64,000 bases of DNA from assembly GCF_001761365.1 (NCBI RefSeq), contig NZ_CP017477.1, forward strand, positions 1,796,501 to 1,860,500. Direction: 5' to 3'. Below are positions 18,066-27,045 of this stretch, piece by piece. Source of the stretch: Polaribacter vadi. Lineage in GTDB: Bacteria > Bacteroidota > Bacteroidia > Flavobacteriales > Flavobacteriaceae. Both the position numbers and the translations under genes were made by a program. The notes below the pieces were generated by a model, which was not told the DNA's origin, did not search any database, and saw only the letters and a program-made list of their open reading frames with translations. Position 1 is the stretch's first letter. Every line of letters begins with the position of its first letter.

Positions 18066-20438
18066 ATGAAACTTTTTACAACCAGTATTTTTATTTTATT
18101 CTTAGGAGTTTTAACAACTTTTTCTCAACATTCAATTTCAGGCAAAATTGTTGATGACCAAAATATCTCACTTCCATTTGCAAATATTGTTTTGTATAAA
18201 ATTGGCGAAGAAGCAAATCCGAAAGGAACTGTTTCTAATGATAAAGGCGAATTTACTTTTGATAAAATAGCATCAGGAAACTACAAAATGCAATTTTCGA
18301 TGTTGGGTTTTAAAACTCAAAATATTGATGAATTCACTTTAAATGAAAACAAAATATTTAACATCTCTTTAAAAGAAGAAAGCCAAACGTTAAATGAAGT
18401 TGTTATAAAAAGCAAAAGACCAATTATAAGACAAACTGCAGAAAAACTAATTGTAGATTTAGAAAATTCAGAAATGATAAACACAAACCTACAAGATGTG
18501 ATGCGTAAAGTTCCTGGAGTTTTAGTAACTAATAACGGAATTTCAATTGCTGGAAATAGTGGCGTAAGAATTCTTATCAACGGAAAAACAACAGAATATA
18601 TGGATGTTGATACTCTTTTAAGAGATTTTCCTGCAGATAATATTGCTAAAATTGAAGTTGTAGAACAACCTGGAGCAGAATATGAAGCTTCTGGTTCTGG
18701 AGCAATTATCAACATCATTTTAAAGAAAAACGTAAAATTAGGCACACATGGTAGTGCAAATACTTGGGTTGGTGAAGACCAAGGTTTTGAATGGGGTTCT
18801 GGGTTTTCAATTGCTAGTTATAAAAACAAATTAAATTGGCAAACAAGTATTGGATATTCTCAGCCTACCTTTAGAGAAGATTTATTTTTAGTAAGAACAG
18901 TTGGTAATGAAACTTATGACCAAGTTACCAAAGAACCTTATGACCCTGATAATTTTAGAATTAGTGGAAGCATGGATTATTATTTAAATGATAAAAACTC
19001 AATTGGAATTGGTGCAAGTTTAAATACAAGAAACTCCACAAGAATTGCTTCTAGTGAAACCATTATTTCTGATGAAAATTCGGTAAATACTATATTCTCC
19101 GAAAACAGTTTTAATAGAGAACGTAAAAATTATAGCATCAATCCTTATTATGAATACAAATCTGAAACGGATCGTTTATTAGTCGATTTTAATTATATAG
19201 ATTTTGTAAATGACAACACCAATACTTTATATGATGTTGCAGGAAGCACAATTCCTTTTACAGATAGAAAATACATTCAAAATGGTAATTATAATATAAA
19301 AACCTACAGTTTAGATTATACAAGAACGTTTTCAGACAATTTAAAAGTTAGTGCAGGATCTCGATTTGCAGATGTAGCTACAGACAACGATTTAGAGTCT
19401 TTAATTGATGAAAATGGCAATTTTAATTTAGTTGAAGAGGAAAGTAGTCAGTTTTTAATTGATGAAACCATTTTTGCTTTATATTCCAAAGTAAATGCAA
19501 AATTTGGAGATTGGTCTTTTTCTGGAGGTTTACGTTACGAAGATAGTAATACAGATGGCACATCCATTTTTATGAAAGACGGCTCTTTAACTACAGAAAT
19601 TTTAAAAAGACCAATTCAAAAATTGTTTCCAAGTGCATCTATCAGCAGAAAAATGACCGATGTTTTGGGGGCAAGTTTATCTTATAGTTATAGAATTCGA
19701 AGACCTTCTTATAGTAGTTTAAATGCATTTCAAACATTTTTAGATCCTTATTCTGCTGGTGAAGGAAACCCAAATTTAACACCTTCTTACACCAATAATT
19801 ATCAATTTAATTTAACGTATGAAGGGCAACCATTTTTTACTGTTGGTTATAGTAAAACAGACGATACTATTTTTCAATTGATAAAACAAGACAATGAAAC
19901 TGCGCAAATTAGGCAACAAGTAGTAAACGTAGAAAATAATGCTAATTGGAATTTTAGATTATTTGCACCTGTAAATTTTACTGATGGTCTAGAAGGTTAC
20001 ACAGGAATTATCGTTACAAATAACGATTATCAATCATCAACATTTAACATCGATTTAAATAAATGGAACTTAATTTGGTTCTTACAAGCAAGTTACGAGT
20101 TACCTTGGGATATAAATTTAGAGTTGAGTGGAAATTATGGAACAGGTGCTTTAGAAGATCAAATTGAAGTAGATTGGTTTGCAGAACTAGATTTTTCTTT
20201 CGGTAAAAATTTCTTAGATAACACTTTAAAAGCAAATCTTGGCTTTAATAAAATGCTAAATAGAGGTTTTGTGGGTACAATAGATTATGGAAATGGAACT
20301 GCATCTGTTCATAGTAATGGCTCTAGACAAAACATTCAATTGCGTTTTACCTATAGTTTTGGAGATAAATTTGGAAAGAAAAAATCTGGAAGAAACACCA
20401 ATAGAGATGAAGAAAACAGAATTAATGATGATAATTAA
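18066..20438 (+). CDS. TonB-dependent outer-membrane receptor, beta-barrel type 3
   Basis: A 790-residue outer-membrane protein. Signal peptide at 1-20 (ends TFSQ); carboxypeptidase-regulatory-like domain at about 22-105 (ISGKIVDDQNISLPFANIVL); TonB plug at about 115-225 (LQDVMRKVPGVLVTNNGISI, ILINGKTTEYMDVDTLLRDF, EVVEQPGAEYEASGSGAIIN); then a barrel of the OMP_b-brl_3 class ending in LRFTYSFGDKFGKKKSGRN with a charged tail. The substrate is not evident. These receptors, often without a SusD partner as here, import siderophores, peptides or oligosaccharides and are sometimes under sigma/anti-sigma control. Energy would come from an ExbB-ExbD complex such as that at 13222-15557. Confidence 0.92.
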   Translation: MKLFTTSIFILFLGVLTTFSQHSISGKIVDDQNISLPFANIVLYKIGEEANPKGTVSNDKGEFTFDKIASGNYKMQFSMLGFKTQNIDEFTLNENKIFNISLKEESQTLNEVVIKSKRPIIRQTAEKLIVDLENSEMINTNLQDVMRKVPGVLVTNNGISIAGNSGVRILINGKTTEYMDVDTLLRDFPADNIAKIEVVEQPGAEYEASGSGAIINIILKKNVKLGTHGSANTWVGEDQGFEWGSGFSIASYKNKLNWQTSIGYSQPTFREDLFLVRTVGNETYDQVTKEPYDPDNFRISGSMDYYLNDKNSIGIGASLNTRNSTRIASSETIISDENSVNTIFSENSFNRERKNYSINPYYEYKSETDRLLVDFNYIDFVNDNTNTLYDVAGSTIPFTDRKYIQNGNYNIKTYSLDYTRTFSDNLKVSAGSRFADVATDNDLESLIDENGNFNLVEEESSQFLIDETIFALYSKVNAKFGDWSFSGGLRYEDSNTDGTSIFMKDGSLTTEILKRPIQKLFPSASISRKMTDVLGASLSYSYRIRRPSYSSLNAFQTFLDPYSAGEGNPNLTPSYTNNYQFNLTYEGQPFFTVGYSKTDDTIFQLIKQDNETAQIRQQVVNVENNANWNFRLFAPVNFTDGLEGYTGIIVTNNDYQSSTFNIDLNKWNLIWFLQASYELPWDINLELSGNYGTGALEDQIEVDWFAELDFSFGKNFLDNTLKANLGFNKMLNRGFVGTIDYGNGTASVHSNGSRQNIQLRFTYSFGDKFGKKKSGRNTNRDEENRINDDN

Positions 20439-20446
20439 TATCTTTG
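20439..20446 (+). promoter_or_regulatory. Consensus -7 box before a broken small ORF
   Basis: TATCTTTG is a full TAnnTTTG match immediately after the receptor stop codon and 5 bases before an ATG at 20451. No functional gene follows on this strand. Confidence 0.45.
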
Positions 20447-20450
20447 TAAA

Positions 20451-20543
20451 ATGACTACCAAATTAAATAAATCTGACTAGATAATTCTTGCCATTGTTTT
20501 CGGAACCGCTATTATTTTAGGATGTTTCGATTATTATAAAAAA
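20451..20543 (+). pseudogene. Remnant of a small membrane protein, in-frame TAG
   Basis: From the ATG at 20451 the frame reads nine codons (MTTKLNKSD), a TAG at 20478-20480, then IILAIVFGTAIILGCFDYYK, a convincing transmembrane helix with a charged end. A single TGG-to-TAG change would join the two parts as SDWIIL. The 3' end has no stop before the terminator at 20544-20583. A perfect -7 box precedes the ATG. I infer a decayed small gene; the alternative is chance similarity in AT-rich DNA. Confidence 0.35.
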
Positions 20544-20583
20544 ACCTTTTTTAGAAGATTTGTTCTAAAAAAGGTCTTTTTTA
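20544..20583. terminator. Bidirectional terminator between the receptor and trhO
   Basis: ACCTTTTTTAGAA and TTCTAAAAAAGGT pair perfectly around a 6-base loop, with T-runs leaving on both strands. It serves the converging receptor and trhO transcripts. Confidence 0.85.
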
Positions 20584-20600
20584 TTCCGAAAACATACCTG

Positions 20601-21632
20601 TTATTTTTTAAAAGCTAGAGCTTCACTTCTTCCCTTTTTAAATATTTTATTACTATTCCCTTTTCCTTTTCTTAACTCTTTTTGCTCTTCAAAAGATAAT
20701 TGAATTATTTCCTGACAATCTGTAGAACAGGTGTTTTCCATTTTTTCTGAACACTCATCACACTGTATAAATAATAAATGACAAGCTTCATTAGCACAAT
20801 TTGTATGTGTGTCACAAGGCTTTCCACATTGATGACAGTTGGAAACTACATCATCTGTAATTTTTTCTGCTCTTCTATGATCAAAAACAAAATTTTTACC
20901 AATAAATTTATTCTCAATTCCTTCGTCTTTTACTTGACGAGTATATTCAATAATACCACCTTCTAATTGAAAAACGTTTTTAAAACCTTTGTGTTTGTAG
21001 TAAGCTGATGCTTTTTCACAACGAATACCACCTGTACAATACATCAATAAATTTTTATCTTCTTTGTTGTCTTTTAAATCTTCTTCAATAATATCTAAAG
21101 AATCTCTAAACGTATCTACATCTGGAGTTACAGCACCATCAAAATGACCAATTTCACTTTCGTAATGATTTCTCATATCCACACAAATGGTGTCAGGATT
21201 TGCTAACATTTCATTAAATTCTTTAGCATTTAAATGAATCCCTTTGTTGGTTACATCAAAAGTTTCGTCATTTAAACCATCTGCAACAATTTTGTCTCTA
21301 ACTTTTACTTTTAGCTTTAAAAACGATTTGTTGTCTTGCTCAATGGCTACATTTAAACGAATATCCTTTAAGAAAGAAATGGTATCTAATTGTTCTTTTA
21401 ACGCATAAAAATTTTCTGATGGTACAGAAAGTTGTGCATTAATCCCTTCATTAGAAACGTAAATTCTTCCAAGAACATCTAAAGCGTTCCATTCTAGGAA
21501 CAATTTATCTCTAAATAATTGTGGGTTTTGTATTTTGTAATATTGATAAAAGGAAATGGTCAATCTGTCTTTACCAGCTTTATCAATTAATTCTGCGCGC
21601 TCAATTGCGCTTAACTTATTGTACAGTTGCAT
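20601..21632 (-). CDS. trhO: tRNA uridine-34 hydroxylase, rhodanese-type
   Basis: TrhO (YceA family), 343 residues, catalyses oxygen-dependent formation of 5-hydroxyuridine at position 34 of tRNA. The N-terminal acylphosphatase-like domain (about 20-110) contains SNEGINAQLS; the rhodanese domain (about 135-235) has DMRNHYESEIGHFDGA and the active-site loop MYCTGGIRCEKAS. The C-terminal part has a Cys-rich segment from CHQCGKPCDTHTNC on, as in longer members of the family, which may bind zinc. A TATATTTG box on the minus strand (21689-21696) lies 57 bases upstream of the start. Confidence 0.93.
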   Translation of the reverse strand: MQLYNKLSAIERAELIDKAGKDRLTISFYQYYKIQNPQLFRDKLFLEWNALDVLGRIYVSNEGINAQLSVPSENFYALKEQLDTISFLKDIRLNVAIEQDNKSFLKLKVKVRDKIVADGLNDETFDVTNKGIHLNAKEFNEMLANPDTICVDMRNHYESEIGHFDGAVTPDVDTFRDSLDIIEEDLKDNKEDKNLLMYCTGGIRCEKASAYYKHKGFKNVFQLEGGIIEYTRQVKDEGIENKFIGKNFVFDHRRAEKITDDVVSNCHQCGKPCDTHTNCANEACHLLFIQCDECSEKMENTCSTDCQEIIQLSFEEQKELRKGKGNSNKIFKKGRSEALAFKK

Positions 21633-21688
21633 GCTATACTAATTTTAAGCTGAAGTTAATTCAGTTTTTGTTAAATAAAATATTTTTG

Positions 21689-21696
21689 CAAATATA
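21689..21696 (-). promoter_or_regulatory. -7 box of trhO
   Basis: The minus strand reads TATATTTG here, matching TAnnTTTG; the start codon is about 57 bases downstream. Confidence 0.5.
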
Positions 21697-21765
21697 GTCA
21701 AATAAATAAAATTGTTTATCCAAGTCATAAGTCTACCTTTCAACAAACTAACCTAAACTATTATT

Positions 21766-22257
21766 ATGAAGTATTTATTATTTGCAATCGCATTATTTTT
21801 ATGCGCAAACATTACAGCTCAAGAGCTACCAAAAAAATCTAAAATTTTTGTAAGAGTTTACAATAATCAAGGTGAAAAAATTGCCAAAGGAAAAATACTC
21901 GACATTACTGATGATTCTATAATCCTAAAAAAAGGAAGCAGTTCTATCACAATTTCTTTAAATGAAATTGAGACTCTAAAAACAAAAAGATCTAATGGTC
22001 ATAATGTTTTATTCGGTGCAGCTGGTGGTTCTTTATTAGGTCTTGCAATAGTTGCTTCCGAAAGTGGAAATTCTAATGCCGGTTTTGGTGGTACAGCAAA
22101 AGGTCTTGCATATGCTGGAGCAATTGTAGTTGTATTTATTGGAAGTGGAGTTGGCTATCTTACTACACTTTTTAAGAACTCTCAAGAATACACTATTGGT
22201 AGTGATGTTGTTAAATGGAAAGGATTTATGGAAGACATGTATCAGCCACAAAATTAA
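21766..22257 (+). CDS. Secreted or membrane protein of unknown function
   Basis: A 163-residue protein. Residues 1-18 form a signal peptide ending TAQ. Residues 22-75 look like a small all-beta module (FVRVYNNQGEKIAKGKILDI, SIILKKGSSSITISLNEIET), similar in feel to SH3- or PilZ-like beta barrels found at the start of many Bacteroidetes envelope proteins. A glycine-rich hydrophobic stretch at about 85-133 (LFGAAGGSLLGLAIVASESG, then AGAIVVVFIGSGVGYLTTLF) resembles glycine-zipper helices that insert into membranes. I cannot name a family. A long hairpin lies just downstream. Confidence 0.6.
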   Translation: MKYLLFAIALFLCANITAQELPKKSKIFVRVYNNQGEKIAKGKILDITDDSIILKKGSSSITISLNEIETLKTKRSNGHNVLFGAAGGSLLGLAIVASESGNSNAGFGGTAKGLAYAGAIVVVFIGSGVGYLTTLFKNSQEYTIGSDVVKWKGFMEDMYQPQN

Positions 22258-22280
22258 ATATTTTCTATTCTTATATGAAA

Positions 22281-22350
22281 ATAAAACAATAAGTTTAAAT
22301 TTAAACATCAGATTTTTTTTTGATTTAAATTTAAACTTACCTTGTTTTAT
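22281..22350. repeat. 70-base near-perfect inverted repeat
   Basis: The left arm 22281-22310 and right arm 22321-22350 pair along roughly 28 base pairs with small bulges, around a loop GATTTTTTTT. The core of each arm is AAGTTTAAATTTAAA and its complement. It begins 24 bases after the stop of the secreted protein gene and lies 76 bases before asd. It may be an unusually long terminator or a small mobile palindrome; the U-rich part is in the loop, not after the stem. Confidence 0.6.
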
Positions 22351-22425
22351 AGCCTTTTATGTAATTCAATTGATTCATTTTTTTAGCATCTTTGCAGTCA
22401 ATTTTTAGATATAAAAAATAAACTT

Positions 22426-23415
22426 ATGAAAGTAGCTGTTGTTGGTGCAACTGGAATGGTTGGCACAGTAATGTTAAAAGTTTTAGAAGAGCGTAATTTA
22501 CCAATTACGGAATTGATTCCTGTAGCATCAGAAAGATCGGCTGGAAAAAAATTATCTTATAAAGGAAAAGAATACACGATTGTAACTTTAGAAGATGCTG
22601 TAAAAATGAAGCCAGAAATTGCTTTATTTTCTGCTGGTGGAGATACTTCTTTAGAATGGGCGCCTAAATTTGCAGCAGTTGGCACAACTGTTATCGATAA
22701 TTCTTCTGCTTGGAGAATGGATGTTGATAAAAAATTGGTTGTCCCAGAAATTAATGGTGATGTTTTAACAAAAGATGATAAAATTATTGCCAACCCAAAT
22801 TGTTCTACGATTCAATTAGTAATGGCTTTAGCGCCTTTACATTTAAAATATAAAATGAAACGTTTGGTAATTTCTACCTATCAATCTGTTTCTGGAACTG
22901 GCGTAAAAGCTGTGCAACAATTAGATAATGAAGAGGCTGGTATTGATGGAGAAATGGCTTATCCTCATAAAATTGGTAGAAATGCTTTACCTCATTGTGA
23001 TGTTTTTTTAGAAAACGGCTATACAAAAGAAGAAATGAAATTGGTAAAAGAACCAAAGAAAATTTTACGTGACGATTCTTTTTCAGTTACTGCAACTGCT
23101 GTTAGAATTCCTACTGCTGGTGGCCATTCTGAAGCTGTAAACGTACAATTTGAAAATGATTTTGATTTAGCAGAAGTAAGAAAAATACTAAATGAAACGC
23201 CTGGAGTTATAGTGCAAGATGATTTGGCCAACAACATTTATCCAATGCCAATAAATGCGCATAATAAAGATGAGGTTTTTGTTGGACGAATTAGAAGAGA
23301 CGAATCTCAAGAAAAAACCTTAAATTTGTGGATTGTTGCTGACAATTTACGCAAAGGTGCTGCAACAAATACAGTTCAAATTGCTGAATATTTAATTGCA
23401 AATAGTTTAGTTTAA
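22426..23415 (+). CDS. asd: Aspartate-semialdehyde dehydrogenase
   Basis: This enzyme (329 residues) reduces aspartyl phosphate to aspartate semialdehyde for lysine, methionine, threonine and diaminopimelate synthesis. The N-terminal VAVVGATGMVGTVML (residues 3-17) binds NADP. IANPNCSTIQLVMAL near 122-136 has the active-site Cys. QSVSGTGVKAVQQL and the VRIPTAGGHSEAVNVQFEN segment (His as general base) follow. The length is normal. The next gene, a PaaE-like reductase, starts 7 bases after the stop. Confidence 0.96.
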   Translation: MKVAVVGATGMVGTVMLKVLEERNLPITELIPVASERSAGKKLSYKGKEYTIVTLEDAVKMKPEIALFSAGGDTSLEWAPKFAAVGTTVIDNSSAWRMDVDKKLVVPEINGDVLTKDDKIIANPNCSTIQLVMALAPLHLKYKMKRLVISTYQSVSGTGVKAVQQLDNEEAGIDGEMAYPHKIGRNALPHCDVFLENGYTKEEMKLVKEPKKILRDDSFSVTATAVRIPTAGGHSEAVNVQFENDFDLAEVRKILNETPGVIVQDDLANNIYPMPINAHNKDEVFVGRIRRDESQEKTLNLWIVADNLRKGAATNTVQIAEYLIANSLV

Positions 23416-23422
23416 TACATTT

Positions 23423-24469
23423 ATGGCAGATTTTCACAAAGTACATATTAAAGAAATTACACAAGAAACCGCAAATGCGGTTTCTGTTTTGTTTGACATT
23501 CCTGAAAATTTAAAAGAAGATTTTAATTTTACAGCAGGTCAATACATAACATTACAAACAATAATTAATGGAGAAGAAATTAGAAGAGCTTATTCTATTT
23601 GTTCTACTCCAAAAAGTGGCGATATTAGAGTGGCTATTAAAGCTGTGGAAAACGGAACATTCTCTACCTATGCAACTTCCGTTTTAAAAGCTGGTGATGA
23701 AATTGAAATTACAGCTCCTGGAGGACGCTTTTTATTAAATGCAGAACCTAACAATAACTACATAGGTTTTGCTGCTGGTTCTGGAATAACACCAATTTTA
23801 TCGATGATAAAAACAGTTTTAGAAACTGAACCAACAACTAATTTTAGTTTGGTTTATGGAAATAAAACTGCTGCAGATACTATTTTTTATGAAGAATTAA
23901 ATGCGCTAAAAGAATCTTTTCCTAATCGATTTAAGTTGCATTATATATTTAGCAGAGAGGAAGTTAAAAACCAATTAAGAGGTAGAATCGATAAAAGTGT
24001 TACGAATTACTTTGTAAAAAACATGTACAAAGAAACTACTTTTGATGCTGCTTTTTTATGTGGCCCAGAAGAAATGATACACGAAGTTTCTACCACTTTA
24101 AAAAGCAATAATATTGCTAAAGAAAATATTCATTTTGAGCTTTTTACAGTTTCTGTTGATGAAGAAGCTTTAGCAGAAGTAAAAGAAGGAACTACTCAAA
24201 TAACAGTAATGCTAGATGATGAGGAAACAACCTTTACAATGCAACAAACAGATGATATTTTGGCTGCAACTTTACGCAACCAATTAGACCCTCCTTATTC
24301 TTGTCAAGGAGGTGTTTGTAGTTCTTGTTTGGCAAAAGTTACTGAAGGAAAAGCAGTAATGGTTAAAAACTCTATTTTAACCGATAGCGAAGTTGAAGAA
24401 GGTTTAATCCTAACTTGCCAAGCACACCCAACAACTGCAAAAATTTCTATTGATTTTGATGATGTTTAA
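23423..24469 (+). CDS. PaaE-like ferredoxin reductase with 2Fe-2S domain
   Basis: A 348-residue flavoprotein of the ferredoxin-NADP reductase family with a C-terminal plant-type ferredoxin domain. The FAD-binding strand is RRAYSICSTP (about residues 55-64); the NAD(P) domain has GFAAGSGITPILSMI near 114-128 and FLCGPEEMI near 212-220. The 2Fe-2S site is PYSCQGGVCSSCLAKV (about 291-306) plus the later LTCQAHP, giving four Cys. This layout is that of PaaE of phenylacetyl-CoA epoxidase and of HCP or hydroxylase reductases. No paa oxygenase genes lie nearby, so the electron acceptor is unknown; flavobacteria often carry such stand-alone reductases. Confidence 0.88.
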   Translation: MADFHKVHIKEITQETANAVSVLFDIPENLKEDFNFTAGQYITLQTIINGEEIRRAYSICSTPKSGDIRVAIKAVENGTFSTYATSVLKAGDEIEITAPGGRFLLNAEPNNNYIGFAAGSGITPILSMIKTVLETEPTTNFSLVYGNKTAADTIFYEELNALKESFPNRFKLHYIFSREEVKNQLRGRIDKSVTNYFVKNMYKETTFDAAFLCGPEEMIHEVSTTLKSNNIAKENIHFELFTVSVDEEALAEVKEGTTQITVMLDDEETTFTMQQTDDILAATLRNQLDPPYSCQGGVCSSCLAKVTEGKAVMVKNSILTDSEVEEGLILTCQAHPTTAKISIDFDDV

Positions 24470-24545
24470 AATAAATACCTGTTTATTTGTGTAGCTTTTA
24501 ATTGTAAAAAGTAAAACGATAAATAAGTATCAAAAAAATAATTTA

Positions 24546-24573
24546 AAAAGGATGTTTTCTACATCCTTTTTTT
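24546..24573 (+). terminator. Terminator after the PaaE-like reductase
   Basis: AAAAGGATGT and ACATCCTTTT pair around TTTCT, followed by T's. It lies between the reductase and the LysE-family gene. Confidence 0.85.
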
Positions 24574-24605
24574 ACCCTTCAAATAAAAAACAGTATTTTT
24601 AAGCA

Positions 24606-25274
24606 ATGGATATTTACGATTTCAAAAATGCTTTATTAATTGGTTTTTTCATGGCTTTTATGATTGGACCAGTTTTTTTTATGCTCATACAAACCAGTAT
24701 TTTAAAAGGTGCAAAAGCTGCTATTATTTTTGATTTAGGAGTAATTTTTGGAGATATTTCCTTTATTTTAATTGCCTATTATGGAAGCAGATCTTTACTA
24801 GAAAAAATTAAAGACGACCCAAGATTATTTTTTATTGGTGGTTTAGTTTTAATTATTTACGGTTTAATTAGCTATTTTGATAGAGCTAATAAAAAGAAAG
24901 ATATTGAGTCTGCCAAAGCTATTGAAGTTCCTATCGTAAAAAACAATTATCTAAAATTATTTTTTAAAGGTTACTTTTTAAACTTTATCAATATTGGGGT
25001 TTTAGCTTTTTGGTTAGGTACAGTTTTAGTAATTGGCCCTACTTTAAATATGGATCAAAATGCCATTTTTTGGTATTTTGCAACCATTATTCTTGGCTAT
25101 TTTATAACGGATTTAGGTAAAATATTTTTAGCAAAACAGCTTAAAAATAAAATGACACCTGCTGTTATTTATCGCGTAAAAAAAATAATGGGAATTATTT
25201 TAATTGTCTGTGGAATCTATTTAATGTTGATGGGGTTTATCCCAAAGGAAAAAATAAACGAATTTATAACTTAA
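24606..25274 (+). CDS. LysE/RhtB-family exporter
   Basis: A 222-residue membrane protein with about six helices. The LysE family signature is the start: ALLIGFFMAFMIGPVFFMLI near residues 9-28, with the GP motif, then GAKAAIIFDLGVIFGDISFI (35-54). The family exports basic or neutral amino acids, homoserine or related small molecules. A charged loop at about 92-110 (FDRANKKKDIESAKAIEVPI) splits the two halves. It has its own transcript, starting after a terminator; it converges with umuC. Confidence 0.85.
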   Translation: MDIYDFKNALLIGFFMAFMIGPVFFMLIQTSILKGAKAAIIFDLGVIFGDISFILIAYYGSRSLLEKIKDDPRLFFIGGLVLIIYGLISYFDRANKKKDIESAKAIEVPIVKNNYLKLFFKGYFLNFINIGVLAFWLGTVLVIGPTLNMDQNAIFWYFATIILGYFITDLGKIFLAKQLKNKMTPAVIYRVKKIMGIILIVCGIYLMLMGFIPKEKINEFIT

Positions 25275-25283
25275 TAAACAGTG

Positions 25284-26570
25284 TTAACTAACAGTTACTT
25301 TTGATTTTCCGATTGTTAAGAGCTCTTTCCATTGTGTTGTAAATCTTGGACTTCTGTGTTCGTTAATTAATGCCCATTCTTTCTCTCTGTTTCCAACAGA
25401 AGCTAGTTTTACTTTATTTTTGCCAAATTTGCTATTTAAGGCATCAATGGCTTTTGTAAGTTTTTTACTTTCGCTTTTTTGCTCTTGATAAAATAAGTTG
25501 GTTTGGATCTCTGAATCTGGAATTAAACCAAATAAATTAACACCTACTTTTTTATAGCGATAGCCTTGCTTAAATATTTTTTTCAATCCTTTAATAGCTT
25601 CTTGCGTTAATTTAATAGTGCTATTGGTAGGAATTTCTAAAGTGATGATAATTTTCTTATAATATTGATGATCTGTATTGCTAAAACTATTGGTTTGTAA
25701 AAAAACTTCTAAATAGGTTGCTGCCGAATTTTGTTGACGCAACAAATCTGCAACTTCAGCAACATAATAACTGGTTGCTTCTTCAATTAAACTGTATTCT
25801 GTTAATTTATAACCGAAAGATTTTGCAGTTCCAATTCCTTTTTTAGTGGCAATTTCAACTTCCATTGTATGACAAGGAAAATTATTAAGTTCTCTCCACA
25901 AACGCTCTCCAACCACAGTCATTTCTTTACGAACCCAAGCTAAATTAGTTTCAGCAAAATCTAGCGCTGTTTTTGCACCAGTTTTTTCTACTCGAATTGT
26001 ATGTTTACGCCCAATTCCCCAAATATCTTTTACTTTATTTGCCTGTAATAAAAACCTTCTTTTTTCTTCGGAATCAATTACATAAACACCATTATTTGCT
26101 GGAATTTTCTTGGCATATTTATTCGCCATTTTTGAGAGCGACTTTGTTTTAGCAACTCCTACTCCAACAGGAATTCCTGTATTTTTATGTACAGTTTCTT
26201 TTATTTTATGTGCAATTTCTTCTAGTTCATCAACATCAAAATGAGATAAATCTACAAAGCTTTCATCTATGCTATACTCTTCTACAATTGGCGAAAATTC
26301 TCGTAAAGTATCCATAACTCTTTGAGATAAATCTGCATATAATGTATAGTTGGATGAGAAACAGGTAACGTTATTCGCTTTTAAAATTTCTTTAATTTTA
26401 AAAACAGGTTGAAACATAGGAATATGTGCCAACGCTTTTGCTTCTTTATTGGCAGCAATTACACAACCATCATTATTACTTAAAACCACCACAGGTTTTC
26501 CTTGTAAATCAGGTCTAAAAACCTGTTCACAGGAAGCATAAAAGCTGTTACAATCTACTAAAGCAATCAT
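25284..26570 (-). CDS. umuC: Y-family DNA polymerase UmuC
   Basis: Translesion polymerase subunit of 428 residues. I start it at the ATG at 26570, giving [18 protein letters not shown], the conserved N-terminus; a longer frame to 26606 would run into umuD. The start overlaps the umuD stop as ATGA. Visible signatures are [11 protein letters not shown] (metal Asp and steric gate region), [12 protein letters not shown], and [11 protein letters not shown] with the catalytic Asp-Glu pair. The helix-hairpin-helix near [20 protein letters not shown] and the little-finger domain follow. Catalytic residues are intact, in contrast to its partner UmuD. Confidence 0.94.
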   Translation of the reverse strand: MIALVDCNSFYASCEQVFRPDLQGKPVVVLSNNDGCVIAANKEAKALAHIPMFQPVFKIKEILKANNVTCFSSNYTLYADLSQRVMDTLREFSPIVEEYSIDESFVDLSHFDVDELEEIAHKIKETVHKNTGIPVGVGVAKTKSLSKMANKYAKKIPANNGVYVIDSEEKRRFLLQANKVKDIWGIGRKHTIRVEKTGAKTALDFAETNLAWVRKEMTVVGERLWRELNNFPCHTMEVEIATKKGIGTAKSFGYKLTEYSLIEEATSYYVAEVADLLRQQNSAATYLEVFLQTNSFSNTDHQYYKKIIITLEIPTNSTIKLTQEAIKGLKKIFKQGYRYKKVGVNLFGLIPDSEIQTNLFYQEQKSESKKLTKAIDALNSKFGKNKVKLASVGNREKEWALINEHRSPRFTTQWKELLTIGKSKVTVS

Positions 26571-26932
26571 AAAACAGATTTTATAACATAGGTAATAACT
26601 CCCCAAAGTTGCATTTCTTCTTTCGAATTTGCATCAATTCTTTCAATTTGAAAAGCATCTTCTTTTACAATAACTGCAAGCTGATTATTTTTTGGTGTAA
26701 GCGATTTATCTACAATTAGAACATCGTTTTCTAAAATCTCGAAATCAATAAAGCTATTATCGATAACTCTTACGTAAAAAGTTGCTGATGGATTTGTAAT
26801 TAATTCAGCATTTAAATCGATTCTGGGTTCTGTGTAATGTGTTGCAGGACTTGAGAAACCCGTCTGTTTTGGACGCGCAACTCTATAGCTTTTCTTAGAC
26901 TTTTCTACTAAATTTACCTTACCTGATTTCAC
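26567..26932 (-). CDS. umuD: UmuD-like protein lacking catalytic Lys and cleavage Cys
   Basis: A 121-residue UmuD homologue of the LexA/S24 family. It aligns with E. coli UmuD without gaps over residues 24-99: TGFSSPA against CGFPSPA, then EPRIDLN and [10 protein letters not shown]. The catalytic Ser60 is present (DNSFID), but the position of Lys97 is Glu (FQIERI) and the cleavage-site Cys24 is Thr. About 18 residues after position 99, including the strand usually reading MPEN.Y.PI, are missing, and the protein ends [18 protein letters not shown]. coli UmuD has 139 residues. Self-cleavage therefore looks impossible. It overlaps umuC by 4 bases. Whether it acts as a permanently uncleaved form or as a structural partner is unknown. 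Confidence 0.88.
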   Translation of the reverse strand: MKSGKVNLVEKSKKSYRVARPKQTGFSSPATHYTEPRIDLNAELITNPSATFYVRVIDNSFIDFEILENDVLIVDKSLTPKNNQLAVIVKEDAFQIERIDANSKEEMQLWGVITYVIKSVL

Positions 26933-27045
26933 ACTTTAAAATTACAAGAAAAAGCATTTGGTAAATGTTAATTTTAGAAGAACTAATTAACAATTTTCAA
27001 TATTTTGGAAATCAATATTTTACAAAAAAACAAGAAATTAAACCC

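Noticed and set aside
20781..20966. Coding potential on the plus strand inside trhO
   Set aside because: It is the antisense shadow of trhO; the rhodanese domain on the minus strand is unmistakable.
26571..26606. Longer UmuC starting at 26606
   Set aside because: It would run into umuD in another frame; the conserved [10 protein letters not shown] start at 26570 with ATGA overlap is standard.
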